NCBI RefSeq assembly: GCF_006476065.1
Contig: NZ_ML636798.1
Coordinates: forward strand, 974,906-1,038,905
DNA length: 64,000 nucleotides
Direction: 5' to 3'
Origin: Cognatiluteimonas lumbrici
GTDB taxonomy: Bacteria > Pseudomonadota > Gammaproteobacteria > Xanthomonadales > Xanthomonadaceae
Position numbers and translations under genes: made by a program. This document shows, piece by piece, positions 28,627-42,713 of this stretch. How positions within the stretch are numbered: the first letter of the stretch is position 1; the number at the start of each line of letters is the position of its first letter. The notes below the pieces were generated by a model. That model worked only from the letters and a program-made list of their open reading frames with translations, had not been told where the DNA came from and searched no databases.

Positions 28627-29703
28627 TCAGTTGTCGAAACCGACCTTGTCGACGAGCACGCTGGCCTCGCGCCGGTTGCGCACCACCTCGGTCAGCGGCA
28701 AGGCATCGACCTGCAGCGGGCCGAAGCTGGCGACCACCGGATCGAGCTCGACCCCGGCCTTCACCGGGTACTCGTAGTTCGCGCGCGCGTACAGGCTCTG
28801 CGCCTCGTCGGAGACCAGGTATTCCATCAGCGCCACCGCGTTGTCGCGGTTCGGTGCGTGGCGCGCGACCGCCGCGCCGCTGATGTTGACGTGGGTGCCG
28901 CCACCGTCGGTGGAGAACACAGGGCGGATCACCTTGATCGCCTCGCCCCACTGGTGCTGCTCGGAGCCGGGCTCGGCGTTCTTCATGCGCCCGACGTAGT
29001 AGGCGTTGGCGATGCCGATGTCGCAGATGCCGGCGAGGATGTCGCGGGCGACGTCGCGGTCGCCGCCCGCGGCCTTGCGCGCCAGGTTGGCCTTGACCCC
29101 GCGCAGCCACTGCTCGGTGTACTCCGCGCCGTGGTGCGCGATCATCGCCGCGAACAGGCTGGTGTTGTACGGATGCTGGCCGGAGCGGATGCAGACCTTG
29201 CCCTTCCAGCGCGGGTCGGCCAGGTCCTCGTAGGCGAAGGCGTCCAGCGCCAGGTCCTTGTGCGCGTACAGCACGCGGTCGCGCAGCGAGAGCGTGAACC
29301 ACTGGCCGTCGTCGCCGCGCAGGTGCGCGGGGATCGCCGCTTCCAGCACTTCGGATTCCACCGGCTGCGCGTGCCCGGCCTCGACCACGTCCAGCAAATT
29401 GCCGGTGTCCACGGTCATCAGCACGTCGGCCTGCGAGTTCGCGCCTTCGGCGGCGAGCCGCTCCATCAACCCGTCCTTCAGGAACACGGTGTTGACGCGG
29501 ATGCCGCTGCGCTCGGTGAACGCGTCCAGCAGCGGCTGGATCAGCCCCGGCTCGCGCGTGGTGTAGAGGTTGACCTCGCCTGCGGCGGCGGGCGCATTGG
29601 CATCCTCCGAACCGGTGTCGGCAGGGGCCTGGTCGCTGTTGCACGCGGCAAGCAGCAGCGCGGCGCAGGCGGAGAGGAACAGCGCGCGGGGGTCACGGGA
29701 CAT
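28627..29703 (-). CDS. Ferric iron ABC transporter, substrate-binding lipoprotein (FbpA-like)
   Basis: 358 residues from the ATG at 29703. A lipobox (LLLAAC, lipidated Cys21) makes it a lipoprotein rather than the soluble periplasmic form. The mature protein reads EVNLYTTREPGLIQPLLDAF, YAHKDLALDAFAYEDLADP and ISGAAVARHAPN, typical of FbpA/FutA family proteins. The NAYYVGRM segment supplies the paired Tyr ligands used for ferric iron. First gene of the three-gene operon, with a candidate Fur box 38 bases upstream. Confidence 0.92.
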   Translation of the reverse strand: MSRDPRALFLSACAALLLAACNSDQAPADTGSEDANAPAAAGEVNLYTTREPGLIQPLLDAFTERSGIRVNTVFLKDGLMERLAAEGANSQADVLMTVDTGNLLDVVEAGHAQPVESEVLEAAIPAHLRGDDGQWFTLSLRDRVLYAHKDLALDAFAYEDLADPRWKGKVCIRSGQHPYNTSLFAAMIAHHGAEYTEQWLRGVKANLARKAAGGDRDVARDILAGICDIGIANAYYVGRMKNAEPGSEQHQWGEAIKVIRPVFSTDGGGTHVNISGAAVARHAPNRDNAVALMEYLVSDEAQSLYARANYEYPVKAGVELDPVVASFGPLQVDALPLTEVVRNRREASVLVDKVGFDN

Positions 29704-29741
29704 CGTGGGTGGCTCCTGGCACCTGGTCGAACGGGAATGAT

Positions 29742-29760
29742 GCAAATGAGAATTGTATGC
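29742..29760 (-). promoter_or_regulatory. Candidate Fur box upstream of the ferric transporter operon
   Basis: GCAAATGAGAATTGTATGC matches 11 of 19 positions of the consensus Fur box by eye and keeps the central AATGAGAAT block common in proteobacterial Fur sites. It lies between the queA stop and the lipoprotein start, where a promoter for the iron operon must be. This is AT-rich in an otherwise GC-rich region. Confidence 0.5.
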
Positions 29761-29788
29761 GTTTGGGCCGCGCCGTGCCAAGGCGCGC

Positions 29789-30817
29789 CTAGGTTCCAGG
29801 CGACAGCAGCATCGCGTCTCCGTAGGAGAAGAACCGGTAGCGCTCCCGCACCGCATGCTCGTAGGCGGCCAGGATCCGCTCCCTGCCCATGAACGCCGAC
29901 ACCAGCATCAGCAGGGTCGACTCGGGCAGGTGGAAGTTGGTCAGCAACGCGTCCACCGAGCGGATCCGATAGCCGGGGAAGATGAAGATCCGGGTCTCGC
30001 CCGCGAACGGGCGCAGCTCGCCGTCGACCAGGGCGCTTTCCAGCGCCCGCACCACGGTCGTGCCCACCGCCACCACCCGGCCGCCGGCCGCGCGCGTGCG
30101 CCGCACCTGCTCGACCAGTCCAGGGCCGACGTTGAGCCACTCGCTGTGCATGCGGTGCTCGGCGATGTCGTCCACGCGCACCGGCTGGAAGGTCCCCGCG
30201 CCCACGTGCAGGGTGACGTGGCCGGACTGCACCCCGCGCTCGCGCAGCGCCGCCAGCAGCGCGTCGTCGAAGTGCAGCCCGGCGGTCGGCGCTGCGACGG
30301 CGCCGACCTTGCGCGCGAACACGGTCTGGTAGCGCTCGTCGTCGTCCGCGCCCGGCTCGCGGTGGATGTACGGTGGTAACGGCAGCCGCCCGGCGTGCAG
30401 CAGCCACGACTCGAGCGAACCCTCGACATGGAAGCGCAGGTGGTGGAACCCGCCGTCGTGGCCGAGCACTTCGGCCTCGCCGCCGGCGTCCAGCTCGATG
30501 CGGCCGCCGGGCCGCAGGGGCTTGCTGGAACCGGCCTGGGCGCGCGCCTCGTTGCCGGGCAGCAGGCGCTCGATCAGGATCTCCACGCGCCCGCCGCTGC
30601 CCTGCTTGCGCCCGAACAGCCGCGCCGGGATCACCCGGGTGTCGTTGAACACCAGCAGGTCGCCGGCACGCAGCAGCTGCGGCAGGTCGCGCACGTGGCG
30701 GTCCTCGAACGGCCCGTCGCCGGGCACCACCAGCAGGCGGCTGGCCGAGCGTTCGGGCAACGGCGCCTGGGCGATGAGCCCGGGCGGTAGCTCGTAGCGG
30801 AAGTCGGACTTCTTCAA
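29789..30817 (-). CDS. queA: S-adenosylmethionine:tRNA ribosyltransferase-isomerase
   Basis: Transfers the ribosyl part of SAM to preQ1-34 tRNA to form epoxyqueuosine. Homologues start MKKSDF; here the only in-frame initiator at that place is TTG at 30817, giving 342 residues. No ATG or GTG is in frame nearby, and no strong Shine-Dalgarno is seen. Motifs: [57 protein letters not shown] and [13 protein letters not shown]. It is separated from tgt by the iron operon. Confidence 0.96.
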   Translation of the reverse strand: MKKSDFRYELPPGLIAQAPLPERSASRLLVVPGDGPFEDRHVRDLPQLLRAGDLLVFNDTRVIPARLFGRKQGSGGRVEILIERLLPGNEARAQAGSSKPLRPGGRIELDAGGEAEVLGHDGGFHHLRFHVEGSLESWLLHAGRLPLPPYIHREPGADDDERYQTVFARKVGAVAAPTAGLHFDDALLAALRERGVQSGHVTLHVGAGTFQPVRVDDIAEHRMHSEWLNVGPGLVEQVRRTRAAGGRVVAVGTTVVRALESALVDGELRPFAGETRIFIFPGYRIRSVDALLTNFHLPESTLLMLVSAFMGRERILAAYEHAVRERYRFFSYGDAMLLSPGT

Positions 30818-30867
30818 GGCGATGGGCAGGGGCGGCGCGCGGCCGTGGTGCGCAATTGTAGGTGCCG

Positions 30868-31299
30868 TCAGCGTTCGAACTTGGTGGACAGCACCAGCGA
30901 CGAGGTCGTGCGCTCCACCCCCGGCACCGCGCCGATGCGGTCGGTGAGCTCGTCCATCTCCCCGATGGTCGGCACCACCACGCGCGCGACCAGGTCCCAG
31001 GGTCCGCTCACCGACTGCAGGCTGCGTACCTCGGCCATGTCGTGCAGCGCCTCCACCACCGCCGGCATCTGCTTGGGCAGCACCGTGACCATGACCAGCG
31101 CCTGCACCCGGTCGCGCTCGAAATCCTCGGCCATGCGCACGGTGTAGCCGGCGATCACGCCGCTGCGCTGCAGGCGCTCGATCCGGCTCTGCACCGTGGT
31201 CCGCGAGAGCCCGAGGCGGCGGGCGATCTGCGCGGTCGGGGCACGGGCGTCCTCGCGCAGCAGCGAGAGCAGGGCTTCGTCGGCAGGCGTCAGTCGCAT
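30868..31299 (-). CDS. Lrp/AsnC family transcriptional regulator
   Basis: 143 residues: an N-terminal winged helix-turn-helix (LRLTP-like start, [30 protein letters not shown]) and a C-terminal RAM/ACT-like ligand domain ([30 protein letters not shown]). Start at 31299 chosen because the domain begins there. Transcribed divergently from the class III aminotransferase, whose expression it probably controls, in the usual arrangement for local Lrp-type regulators. Confidence 0.92.
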   Translation of the reverse strand: MRLTPADEALLSLLREDARAPTAQIARRLGLSRTTVQSRIERLQRSGVIAGYTVRMAEDFERDRVQALVMVTVLPKQMPAVVEALHDMAEVRSLQSVSGPWDLVARVVVPTIGEMDELTDRIGAVPGVERTTSSLVLSTKFER

Positions 31300-31336
31300 T
31301 GGCCAGTCCGCTTCGTCGTTTCGCCGAAAAGTACAT

Positions 31337-31352
31337 GAATTTTGCGCAATTC
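31337..31352. promoter_or_regulatory. Candidate Lrp-type operator
   Basis: GAATT, six bases, AATTC: a perfect AT-rich dyad in the 133-base divergent region between the Lrp/AsnC gene and the aminotransferase. AT-rich dyads of this size are typical Lrp-family sites. A GATAAT hexamer at 31379-31384 may be the aminotransferase -10 box. Confidence 0.4.
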
Positions 31353-31432
31353 GCACCTGTCTTCCGACGAAAACTTGCCGATAATAGAGGTTTGGCGCGG
31401 CCGCTGGCCGCCGACACCGAATGGAGAACCGC

Positions 31433-32926
31433 ATGACCGTGACCGCCCAGCTCGCCCCGCTTCGCGCCCACGCCGGCCAGCGCCGCACCGCCGGCCTGGA
31501 CGACGCCACCCTGGAACGCTTCGCGGCCTCGCACCCCGAGCTGGGCGAGGCGATCGAGGCCGCCGTCGCCGAGTACCAGCGCATCGCCGGCGACCACGCG
31601 GACCTGCTGGACATGGACGAGGACGCGCAGATCCAGGCGGTACAGGCCGGGTTCGTCAACTTCTATCCGCAGGACGCAGTCAACCCGTACGTAGCGCTGG
31701 CTGCGCGCGGACCGTGGATCGTGACCCTCAAGGGCGCGGTGCTGTACGACACCGGCGGCTACGGCATGCTCGGCTTCGGCCACGCGCCGGCTGACATCAT
31801 CGCGGCGATGTCGCGCCCGCAGGCGCTGGCCAACATCATGACCCCGAGCCTGTCGCAGCTGCGCTTCACCCGCGCGCTGCAGCGGGAGATCGGGCACAGC
31901 CGCAAGGACGGCAGCCCGTACGCGAAGTTCATGTGCCTCAACTCCGGCTCCGAGTCGGTGACCCTGGCCGCGCGCATCGCCGACACCAACGCCAAGGCGA
32001 TGACCGAGCCGGGCGCGCGCCACGCCGGCCGCAGGATCAAGCGGCTGGTGGTCAAGGGCAGCTTCCACGGCCGCACCGACCGCCCCGCGCTGTACTCGGA
32101 TTCCACCCGCAAGGCCTACGTCGCCAACCTCGCCAGCTACCGCGGCGAGGACAGCGTGATCGTGGTCGCGCCGTACGACATCGAGGCGCTGCGCAAGGCC
32201 TTCGCCGATGCCGACGCCAACGGCTGGTTCATCGAGGCGATGTTCCTGGAGCCGGTGATGGGCGAAGGCGACCCCGGCCGCAGCGTGCCGGTGGACTTCT
32301 ACGCTGCCGCGCGCGAGCTGACCAGGGCGCACGGCTCGCTGCTGCTGGTGGATTCGATCCAGGCCGGCCTGCGCGCGACCGGCACGCTGTCCATCGTCGA
32401 CTACCCCGGCTTCGAGGGCCAGGAGGCGCCGGACATGGAGACCTACTCCAAGGCGCTCAACGCCGGCCAGTTCCCGCTCTCGGTGCTCGCCTGCAACGAG
32501 CGCGCCGCCGGCATCTACGCGCGCGGCACCTACGGCAACACCATGACCGCCAACCCGCGCGCGCTCGACGTCGCCTGCGTGGTGCTGTCCAAGCTGACCC
32601 CGGAACTGCGTGCCAACATCCGCGAACGCGGCAAGCAGGCGATCGCGAAGCTCGAGGCGCTCAAGGCCGAGCTCGGCGGCCTGGTCACCAAGGTCCAGGG
32701 CACCGGCCTGCTGTTCTCCTGCGAGCTGTCGCCGGAGTTCAAGGGCTACGGCGCCGGCTCCACCGAGGAGTGGCTGCGCGAGCACGGCCTCGGCGTGATC
32801 CACGGCGGCGAGAACTCGCTGCGCTTCACCCCGCGCTTCGAGATGGGCGAGGACGAGCTCGACTTGGTGGTGTCGCTGGTGAAGCGCGCGCTGCTGGAGG
32901 GGCCGCGCCAGCAGAAGGCCGCTTAG
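31433..32926 (+). CDS. Class III aminotransferase, PLP-dependent
   Basis: 497 residues from the ATG at 31433, which has GGAG 6 bases upstream; the in-frame ATG at 31421 overlaps that ribosome binding site. PLP-fold features: [42 protein letters not shown] and the putative Schiff-base lysine in [17 protein letters not shown]. Amino-donor specificity cannot be read from these motifs. The divergent Lrp-family regulator suggests an amino-acid (for example lysine, ornithine or branched-chain) catabolic role, by inference. Confidence 0.87.
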   Translation: MTVTAQLAPLRAHAGQRRTAGLDDATLERFAASHPELGEAIEAAVAEYQRIAGDHADLLDMDEDAQIQAVQAGFVNFYPQDAVNPYVALAARGPWIVTLKGAVLYDTGGYGMLGFGHAPADIIAAMSRPQALANIMTPSLSQLRFTRALQREIGHSRKDGSPYAKFMCLNSGSESVTLAARIADTNAKAMTEPGARHAGRRIKRLVVKGSFHGRTDRPALYSDSTRKAYVANLASYRGEDSVIVVAPYDIEALRKAFADADANGWFIEAMFLEPVMGEGDPGRSVPVDFYAAARELTRAHGSLLLVDSIQAGLRATGTLSIVDYPGFEGQEAPDMETYSKALNAGQFPLSVLACNERAAGIYARGTYGNTMTANPRALDVACVVLSKLTPELRANIRERGKQAIAKLEALKAELGGLVTKVQGTGLLFSCELSPEFKGYGAGSTEEWLREHGLGVIHGGENSLRFTPRFEMGEDELDLVVSLVKRALLEGPRQQKAA

Positions 32927-32940
32927 GGCAGAATCGCGCC

Positions 32941-33585
32941 ATGGCGGCGCGCAAGCTCAAGGTGGTCGAAGTGCGGCATCCGCTGGTCCAGCACAAGCTG
33001 GGCCTGCTGCGCCACCGTGGCCTGAGCACCAAGGAGTTCCGCGAGCTCGCCGGCGAGCTCGCGATGCTGCTCATCTACGAGGCCACCGCCGACCTCGAGA
33101 CCGAGGAGGTGGTGGCCGACGGCTGGGCCGGCCCGGTGCCGGTCCGCCGCATCAAGGGCCGCAAGGTCACGCTGGTGCCGGTGCTGCGCGCCGGCCTCGG
33201 GATGTTGCCCGGCGTGCTCGAGATGATCCCGGCGGCCAAGGTCGGCGTGGTCGGCATGCGCCGCGACGAGGCCACGCTGCTGCCGGAAACCTATTACGAG
33301 AACCTGGTCGGCGGCATGGCCGACCGCACCGCCATCGTCCTCGACCCGATGCTCGCCACCGGCGGCACCCTGGTGGCGACGGTCTCGCTGCTGAAGGCGG
33401 CCGGCTGCACGCGCATCAAGGGCCTGTTCCTGGTGGCCGCGCCGGAAGGCCTGCGCGTGCTCGAGGCCGCGCATCCGGACGTCGAGGTCTACACCGCCGC
33501 GATCGACCAGCGGCTCAACGACAAGGGTTACATCCTGCCCGGCCTCGGCGACGCCGGCGACCGGATCTTCGGCACCCGCGTGTAG
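32941..33585 (+). CDS. upp: Uracil phosphoribosyltransferase
   Basis: 214 residues. Salvages uracil with PRPP to UMP. Motifs: [15 protein letters not shown] at the N-terminus, [12 protein letters not shown], the PRPP loop [11 protein letters not shown], and the uracil-binding C-terminus [26 protein letters not shown]. The start follows the aminotransferase stop by 14 bases. The TAG stop is embedded in the GTAG head of a REP unit. Confidence 0.96.
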   Translation: MAARKLKVVEVRHPLVQHKLGLLRHRGLSTKEFRELAGELAMLLIYEATADLETEEVVADGWAGPVPVRRIKGRKVTLVPVLRAGLGMLPGVLEMIPAAKVGVVGMRRDEATLLPETYYENLVGGMADRTAIVLDPMLATGGTLVATVSLLKAAGCTRIKGLFLVAAPEGLRVLEAAHPDVEVYTAAIDQRLNDKGYILPGLGDAGDRIFGTRV

Positions 33586-33606
33586 CAGCGGCGCTCGCGC
33601 CGCGAC
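33582..33606 (+). repeat. Single REP-like unit with GTAG head
   Basis: 25 nt (GTAGCAGCGGCGC... to GCGAC) differing at one base from the arm of the palindromic element at 4475. The internal GGCGC/GCGCC forms a hairpin. It overlaps the upp stop and sits between convergent genes. Confidence 0.8.
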
Positions 33607-33617
33607 GCCCCGCCGGA

Positions 33618-34315
33618 CTAGCGCCTGCGGCGCCTTCCCGACACCACCGCCAGCACGAGCAGGAACAGTCCGCCGGCGGCGATCGGCAGCCAGCCCGGCA
33701 TGCCGCCGCCGCCCGCCGGTTCGCCGGCCGCGTCCGCCCCCGCGCCGGCGCGCAGTCGCCAGGCGCCGTCGCGCAGTTCGATGCGCCCGGCCAGCGGCGG
33801 CAGCACGCGCTCGCGCCAGTGGATGCGCAGGTCGCCCACGATGGGCGCCAGCGGGTTCTCGGCGCTGCCGAGTCCGTCGCCCTCGGGCTGGAAGGTCGCC
33901 GCCAGGTTGCCCGGCAGCGCCGAGAACGATGGCCGGAACTCGCGCCATTCGCCGAGCGTGGCGAGCACTTCCTCGTCCAGCGGCACGCCGTCCACGGTCA
34001 CGCGTCCGGGCAGCCAGCGTTGGCTGCGCAACGGGAAAGCGGGGTTTTCGTGCCCGGGCGCGAACCCGGCCGAGTCCACCGGCTCGCTGCTCCAGTCGCG
34101 CGCATAGCCGTTGGAGGTCGGGCGCCACTGGTACATCTCGACCACGCGCTCGAGGCCGGGCTCGCGCGTGCGCACGCCGAAGTCCGGGTCGCGCAGGGGC
34201 TGGTCCGGCTCCGGCCGGGCGCCCGGGTCGGGGACTTCGTCGGCATGCAAGGGGAGCGCGGGCAGGCCGGCGCCGGCCAACACCAGCATGGCCAGCAGTA
34301 GCCGCGCCGCGGGCG

Positions 34316-34319
<4 letters not shown>
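33618..34319 (-). CDS. TMEM43-like (DUF1625) membrane-anchored protein, short form
   Basis: 233 residues from a GTG that overlaps the upstream stop as GTGA. A signal peptide ([20 protein letters not shown]) leads to [31 protein letters not shown] and VDSAGF, matching the TMEM43 family core. One C-terminal membrane helix ([19 protein letters not shown]) ends in five Arg residues. The usual family architecture has an N-terminal helix and three C-terminal helices with a longer middle region, so this is a shortened version. Function in bacteria unknown. Confidence 0.7.
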
Positions 34320-35206
<887 letters not shown>

Positions 35207-35229
35207 GGCCCGATTCTAGCGTTCCCCGG

Positions 35230-37241
<2,012 letters not shown>

Positions 37242-37748
37242 TTACTGCTTCGAAGTGTCGATGAACACGTAGTTGACGCCGGCCGGTTCGACCGCCGCCT
37301 TGACGCGCTCGTTGTCGGCGGGGTCGCCGATGAACAGCACGCGCACGCCCTTCATGGAGTCGGCGGGCACGCCATCGAACGAGGCCACTACCAGGTCGGC
37401 CATCTGCGAAGACGCCGGCGAGGCGTAGGCCAGCATGTTGCCGGTGATGATGCCGCGGCCGACGTCGGTCTGCGCCTTGATCAGCAGGCGGTTGTACTGC
37501 TCCTGGAAGTCGGCGGTGTCCTCCGCCGGCAGGAAGTACACGTAGGGCTGGTTGGTGATGCCGCCCATGTTGCGCGGCACGACGTCGTTCAGGTAGTCCA
37601 CCCAGGCCTGGCGGTCGTCGGTGGTCGGGGCGCTCATCGGCGGCTTGGCCTCCACCTTCGGGGCCTCTTCCTTCTTGCATGCCGCCAGCGTCGAGGCCAG
37701 CAGCGCCACCACGGCAAGCACCATCAGTCGGGTCATCGTCTTCTTCAT
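37242..37748 (-). CDS. Conserved hypothetical lipoprotein
   Basis: 168 residues with a lipobox (TLAAC) after a 20-residue hydrophobic signal. The mature part starts with a Lys/Glu-rich linker followed by a soluble domain containing YVYFLPAEDTADFQEQYNRL, GRGIITGNMLAYASPASS and VRVLFIGDPADNERV. I do not recognise the family. GGGAGAG lies 5 bases before the ATG. It is between coaD (20-base gap) and the ferredoxin gene, all co-directional. Confidence 0.82.
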   Translation of the reverse strand: MKKTMTRLMVLAVVALLASTLAACKKEEAPKVEAKPPMSAPTTDDRQAWVDYLNDVVPRNMGGITNQPYVYFLPAEDTADFQEQYNRLLIKAQTDVGRGIITGNMLAYASPASSQMADLVVASFDGVPADSMKGVRVLFIGDPADNERVKAAVEPAGVNYVFIDTSKQ

Positions 37749-37768
37749 CGTTCTCTCCCCCACTCGCG

Positions 37769-38931
<1,163 letters not shown>

Positions 38932-38989
38932 CCTGGGAACGCGGGGGCCGGTGCTACCATGCGCGCCATTCTGCGCGATGGTCCCCACG

Positions 38990-40045
38990 ATGGTGAGTTT
39001 CTTCCGCCGCAAGAAGCCGGAAGCGGCGGCGCCCGCCACGGATGCGCCTCCTTCCCCGGCCGCGACGACGCCCCCCGTTCCGCCCGCCACGCCCGATCCC
39101 GAAGCGGCCGCCCCGGCGGCCCCGGCGGGCGCCGCAGGCTGGCGCGCGCGCCTGCGCGGCAGTGCCTTCGCGCGCAGCATGGGCGGCCTGTTCTCGCGCA
39201 ACCCGCAGCTCGACGAAGCGCTGCTGGACGAGATCGAGACCGCCCTGCTCACCGCCGACGTCGGCGTCACCGCCACCACGCAACTGGTGGACGACCTGCG
39301 CAAGCGCATGAAGGCGCGCGAGTTCGCCGATGCGGCGGCGCTGCTGGCGGCCCTGCGCGCGGAACTGCTGGCACTGCTACGGCCGGTATCGGTGCCGCTG
39401 GAGATCGACCCGGCGCGCAAGCCGTTCGTGATCCTCACCGTCGGCGTCAACGGCGTCGGCAAGACCACCACCATCGGCAAGCTGGCACGCCGCTTCAAGG
39501 ATGAGGGGCGCAGCCTGATGCTGGCCGCCGGCGACACCTTCCGCGCCGCCGCGGTCGCCCAGCTGCAGGCCTGGGGCGAGCGCAACGGCGTGCCGGTGGT
39601 GGCCCAGGGCCAGGACGCCGATGCCGCCGCGGTCGCCTTCGACGCGTTGCAGGCGGCGAAGGCGCGCGGCATGGAAGTGCTGGTCGCCGACACCGCCGGC
39701 CGCCTGCACACCCAGCAGGGCCTGATGGCCGAGCTCGGCAAGATCCGCCGCGTGCTCGCCAAGGTGGATCCGGACGCACCGCACGAGGTGCTGATGGTGA
39801 TCGACGGCACCACCGGGCAGAACGCGCTGTCGCAGCTGCGCCAGTTCCACGCCGCGGTCCACGTCACCGGGCTGGTGGTGACCAAGCTCGACGGCACCGC
39901 GCGGGGCGGCGTGGTGTTCGCGCTGGCGCGCGAGTTCGGGATCCCGATCCGCTACGCCGGCATCGGCGAGCGCCCCGAGGACCTGCGCGTGTTCGACCCG
40001 CAGGCGTTCGTGGACGCGCTGTTGCCCGCGTCGCTGGGCGACTGA
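38990..40045 (+). CDS. ftsY: Signal recognition particle receptor FtsY
   Basis: 351 residues from MVSFFRRKKP; an ATG four codons upstream (38978) is also possible. An Ala/Pro-rich acidic-poor A region (about 50 residues) precedes the N domain and the SRP GTPase. G1 is GVNGVGKTT at 152-160, then AGDTFRAAAVAQL, DTAGRLHTQ, TKLDGTARGGVVF and GERPEDLRVFD. It receives SRP-bound ribosomes at the inner membrane. It diverges from rsmD as in most gammaproteobacteria. Confidence 0.95.
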   Translation: MVSFFRRKKPEAAAPATDAPPSPAATTPPVPPATPDPEAAAPAAPAGAAGWRARLRGSAFARSMGGLFSRNPQLDEALLDEIETALLTADVGVTATTQLVDDLRKRMKAREFADAAALLAALRAELLALLRPVSVPLEIDPARKPFVILTVGVNGVGKTTTIGKLARRFKDEGRSLMLAAGDTFRAAAVAQLQAWGERNGVPVVAQGQDADAAAVAFDALQAAKARGMEVLVADTAGRLHTQQGLMAELGKIRRVLAKVDPDAPHEVLMVIDGTTGQNALSQLRQFHAAVHVTGLVVTKLDGTARGGVVFALAREFGIPIRYAGIGERPEDLRVFDPQAFVDALLPASLGD

Positions 40046-40057
40046 GCGCGGCACGGC

Positions 40058-41365
40058 ATGGGCGACGCGCGCATGCACGCCCCCGGCCGCCGCACGGCAC
40101 GCATCGTGCTGGTGCTGGCGCTGCTGCTGCTCGCCCTGCTCTTCGCCGTGCGCTTCGCGCTGCAGCCCGAGCGCGCGACCCGCTTCCTGCTGCAGCGCGC
40201 CGGCACGGCGCTCGGCCTCGAGATCACCGCGTCCGGCGCCACCGAATACACCCTGCGCGGCACGCCCACCCTGGTGATCCGCGGGGTGGTCGCGCGCGAA
40301 CCCGGCGCGGCGGTTCCGCTGCTCACCGCCGACCGCATCCTGCTGTCGCTGCCCTGGTCCACCATCCGCGCGCGCGGCGCGGTGCTCGCGGCGCAACGCC
40401 TGGAACTGGATGCGCCGGTGTTGCGGGTGGACGCGCTGCAGCACTGGCTGGAAGGTCGCCCGCCGAGCGAGGCGCCGCGCTTCCCGACGCTGGCGCAGGG
40501 ACTGCAGGTGCGCGACGGCGTGGTCCAGGGAAGCGACACCGGCTGGCGCATCGCCGGACTGGCGATCGACCTGCCCCACCTCGCGCCGGACGCGCCGCTG
40601 CATGCACGCATCCGCGGACGCTACCAGGCGGACGCCACGCGGCTTCCATTCGACCTGGCGTTGGCGCTGCAGCGCGCGGGCGCGCTGGTGGACGCGGAGC
40701 CCACCGGACTGGGCGTGGTCGGCCGGCTCGCGCTGTCGGGCGACGGCTGGCAGCTTCCGGCGCACGTGCGCCTGTCCGGACCGTTCGTGCTGCGCGAGGG
40801 CGACATCGCGATCGTCCCGCTGACCATGGGCGTCGGCGCGCAGTGCGCCAGCACGAACAGCCGGGTGCCGTTCGCGTTGGGCGCGCACGGCCCGATGCGG
40901 TTCGCCGACGGCGCGCTCGCGCTCGCACCGGCCCGACTGGTGCTGCGCGGCCGCGGCAGTCCGGGCGAGGATCCCGTACCCGACGCGCGCTTGCGCGGCA
41001 ACGTCGCCCTCGCCGATGCGCTTTCCCTGGACCTGGACGGCAGCATCACGGCCTGGCCGGCCGCCTGGCCGGAGCTGCCGCAGCCGATCGCGCGCCCGCG
41101 CGGCCGGGTCGCGGTCGCCCTCGACTACCGCGGACCGCCCGCGCTGACCGGCATCGTCCGGCTGCGCGCCGCGCACGAGGCCACGCGCTTCGACGGCCGC
41201 TTCCGAGTGGGAGACATCACTGCCTGGATCGACACCGGCATGGCCACGCCGCTGCCGCCACTGGACGGCAGCGCTTCGACGCCGGTGCTGGAGATCGCCG
41301 GCGCGCGCCTGGAAGGCGTCAAGATCAGCGTGGACGACCCGTCCGTGGAAGCGGTCGTGGAATGA
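40058..41365 (+). CDS. AsmA-like membrane-anchored protein
   Basis: 435 residues. One N-terminal membrane helix (IVLVLALLLLALLFAVRFAL) followed by a long periplasmic beta-rich domain. Repeated features such as GLEITASGATEYTLRGTPTLVIRG at the head and multiple short LRLDAP/LVLRGRG-type strands are AsmA-like, the group that helps lipid transport or outer-membrane assembly. It starts 12 bases after ftsY and overlaps mutY as ATGA, so it sits in an ftsY-asmA-mutY-yggX unit. Assignment is by architecture, not by a strong motif. Confidence 0.7.
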   Translation: MGDARMHAPGRRTARIVLVLALLLLALLFAVRFALQPERATRFLLQRAGTALGLEITASGATEYTLRGTPTLVIRGVVAREPGAAVPLLTADRILLSLPWSTIRARGAVLAAQRLELDAPVLRVDALQHWLEGRPPSEAPRFPTLAQGLQVRDGVVQGSDTGWRIAGLAIDLPHLAPDAPLHARIRGRYQADATRLPFDLALALQRAGALVDAEPTGLGVVGRLALSGDGWQLPAHVRLSGPFVLREGDIAIVPLTMGVGAQCASTNSRVPFALGAHGPMRFADGALALAPARLVLRGRGSPGEDPVPDARLRGNVALADALSLDLDGSITAWPAAWPELPQPIARPRGRVAVALDYRGPPALTGIVRLRAAHEATRFDGRFRVGDITAWIDTGMATPLPPLDGSASTPVLEIAGARLEGVKISVDDPSVEAVVE

Positions 41366-42426
41366 ACGGCCACGACGACTTCGCCGGCACGCTGCTGCGC
41401 TGGTTCGACGCCCACGGCCGCCACGACCTGCCCTGGCAGCACCCGCGCAGCCCGTACCGCACCTGGCTGTCGGAGGTGATGCTGCAGCAGACCCAGGTGC
41501 AGGTGGTGCTGCCCTACTTCGAGCGCTTCGTCGCGGAACTTCCGGACCTGCCGGCGCTGGCGGCGGCCCCGCTCGACCGCGTGCTCGCGCTGTGGTCCGG
41601 GCTCGGCTACTACACCCGCGCGCGCAACCTGCATGCCGCCGCGCTGCGCTGCATGGAACTGCACGGCGGGGAGCTGCCGCGCGACTTCGACGCGCTGCTC
41701 GCCCTGCCCGGCATCGGCCGCAGCACCGCCGGCGCGATCCTGGCGCAGGCCTGGGGCGACCGCCAGCCGATCCTCGACGGCAACGTCCGCCGCGTGCTCG
41801 CGCGCGTGCACGGGATCGAAGGCTGGCCCGGCACCCCGGCGGTCGAGCGGCGGCTGTGGGAGATCGCCGCGGGCGAACTGCCCGACGCGCGCCTGGCCGA
41901 CTACACCCAGGCGCAGATGGATTTCGGCGCCAGCCTGTGCACGCGCCACGACCCCGCCTGCGACGCCTGCCCATTGCGCGGCCGCTGCGTGGCCTGGCTG
42001 TCCGGGCGCGTCGCCGAACTGCCGACCCCGAAACCAGGCAAGCCGCTCCCGCGGCGCAGCGCGGTGGTACTGCTGTTGCGCGACGCCGCCGGCCGCCTGC
42101 TGCTGCAGCGGCGTCCGGCCAGCGGGGTCTGGGCCTCGCTCTGGTCCTTGCCGCAGACCGACGACACCGCGGACGCGCGCGACTGGTTCGCATCCCACGT
42201 GCGGGGCGATTTCGACGCCGGCATGCCGCTGCCGGCGATCGACCACGCGTTCACCCACTACCGCCTGCAGTTGCAGCCCATGCAATGGGACGCAGTGGCC
42301 CCGCGCGACGGCGTCGCCGACAATGACGGCCTGCGCTGGGTCGGCGCCGGGGCGCTCGGCGCGCTCGGCATCCCGGCCCCCGTGCGCCGGCTGTTGCAAC
42401 GGACGATGGAGGAGGCAGCGACGTGA
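41362..42426 (+). CDS. mutY: A/G-specific adenine glycosylase
   Basis: 354 residues. Removes adenine opposite 8-oxoguanine. Catalytic Glu38 is in SEVMLQQTQ, Asp139 in ILDGNVRRV, the helix-hairpin-helix is [12 protein letters not shown], and the [4Fe-4S] ligands are Cys193, 200, 203 and 209. The C-terminal Nudix-like domain (about 225-350) reads 8-oxoG. Start overlaps the AsmA-like stop; stop overlaps the yggX GTG. Confidence 0.97.
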   Translation: MNGHDDFAGTLLRWFDAHGRHDLPWQHPRSPYRTWLSEVMLQQTQVQVVLPYFERFVAELPDLPALAAAPLDRVLALWSGLGYYTRARNLHAAALRCMELHGGELPRDFDALLALPGIGRSTAGAILAQAWGDRQPILDGNVRRVLARVHGIEGWPGTPAVERRLWEIAAGELPDARLADYTQAQMDFGASLCTRHDPACDACPLRGRCVAWLSGRVAELPTPKPGKPLPRRSAVVLLLRDAAGRLLLQRRPASGVWASLWSLPQTDDTADARDWFASHVRGDFDAGMPLPAIDHAFTHYRLQLQPMQWDAVAPRDGVADNDGLRWVGAGALGALGIPAPVRRLLQRTMEEAAT

Positions 42427-42695
42427 GCCGCACCGTGTTCTGCGAGTACGAGAAGCGCGAGACCGAAGGCCTGGACTTCGTGCCCTGGCCCGGGGAACTC
42501 GGCAAGCGCGTGTTCGCCGGCATCGGCAAGCAGGCCTGGCAGGCGTGGCTCGCCCACCAGACCATGCTGATCAACGAGAACCGGCTGTCGCCGCTGGACC
42601 CGAAGCACCGCGCCTTCCTGGAAGGCGAGATGGAGAAGTTCCTGTTCGGCGGCGGCGCCGAGAAGCCCGCGGGCTACGTCGCTCCCGACGCCTGA
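42423..42695 (+). CDS. yggX: Probable Fe(2+)-trafficking protein
   Basis: 90 residues beginning at a GTG that overlaps the mutY stop (GTGA). The family block [17 protein letters not shown] with the conserved Cys, then [23 protein letters not shown] and MEKFLFGG identify YggX, which protects iron-sulfur enzymes and DNA from oxidative damage. Pairing with MutY is conserved across gammaproteobacteria. Confidence 0.96.
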   Translation: MSRTVFCEYEKRETEGLDFVPWPGELGKRVFAGIGKQAWQAWLAHQTMLINENRLSPLDPKHRAFLEGEMEKFLFGGGAEKPAGYVAPDA

Positions 42696-42713
42696 CCCGC
42701 GGGCCCCGCAGCG

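Noticed and set aside
30818..32803. Minus-strand extension upstream of queA
   Set aside because: It runs across the Lrp gene and antisense to the aminotransferase; the QueA family N-terminus begins at 30817.
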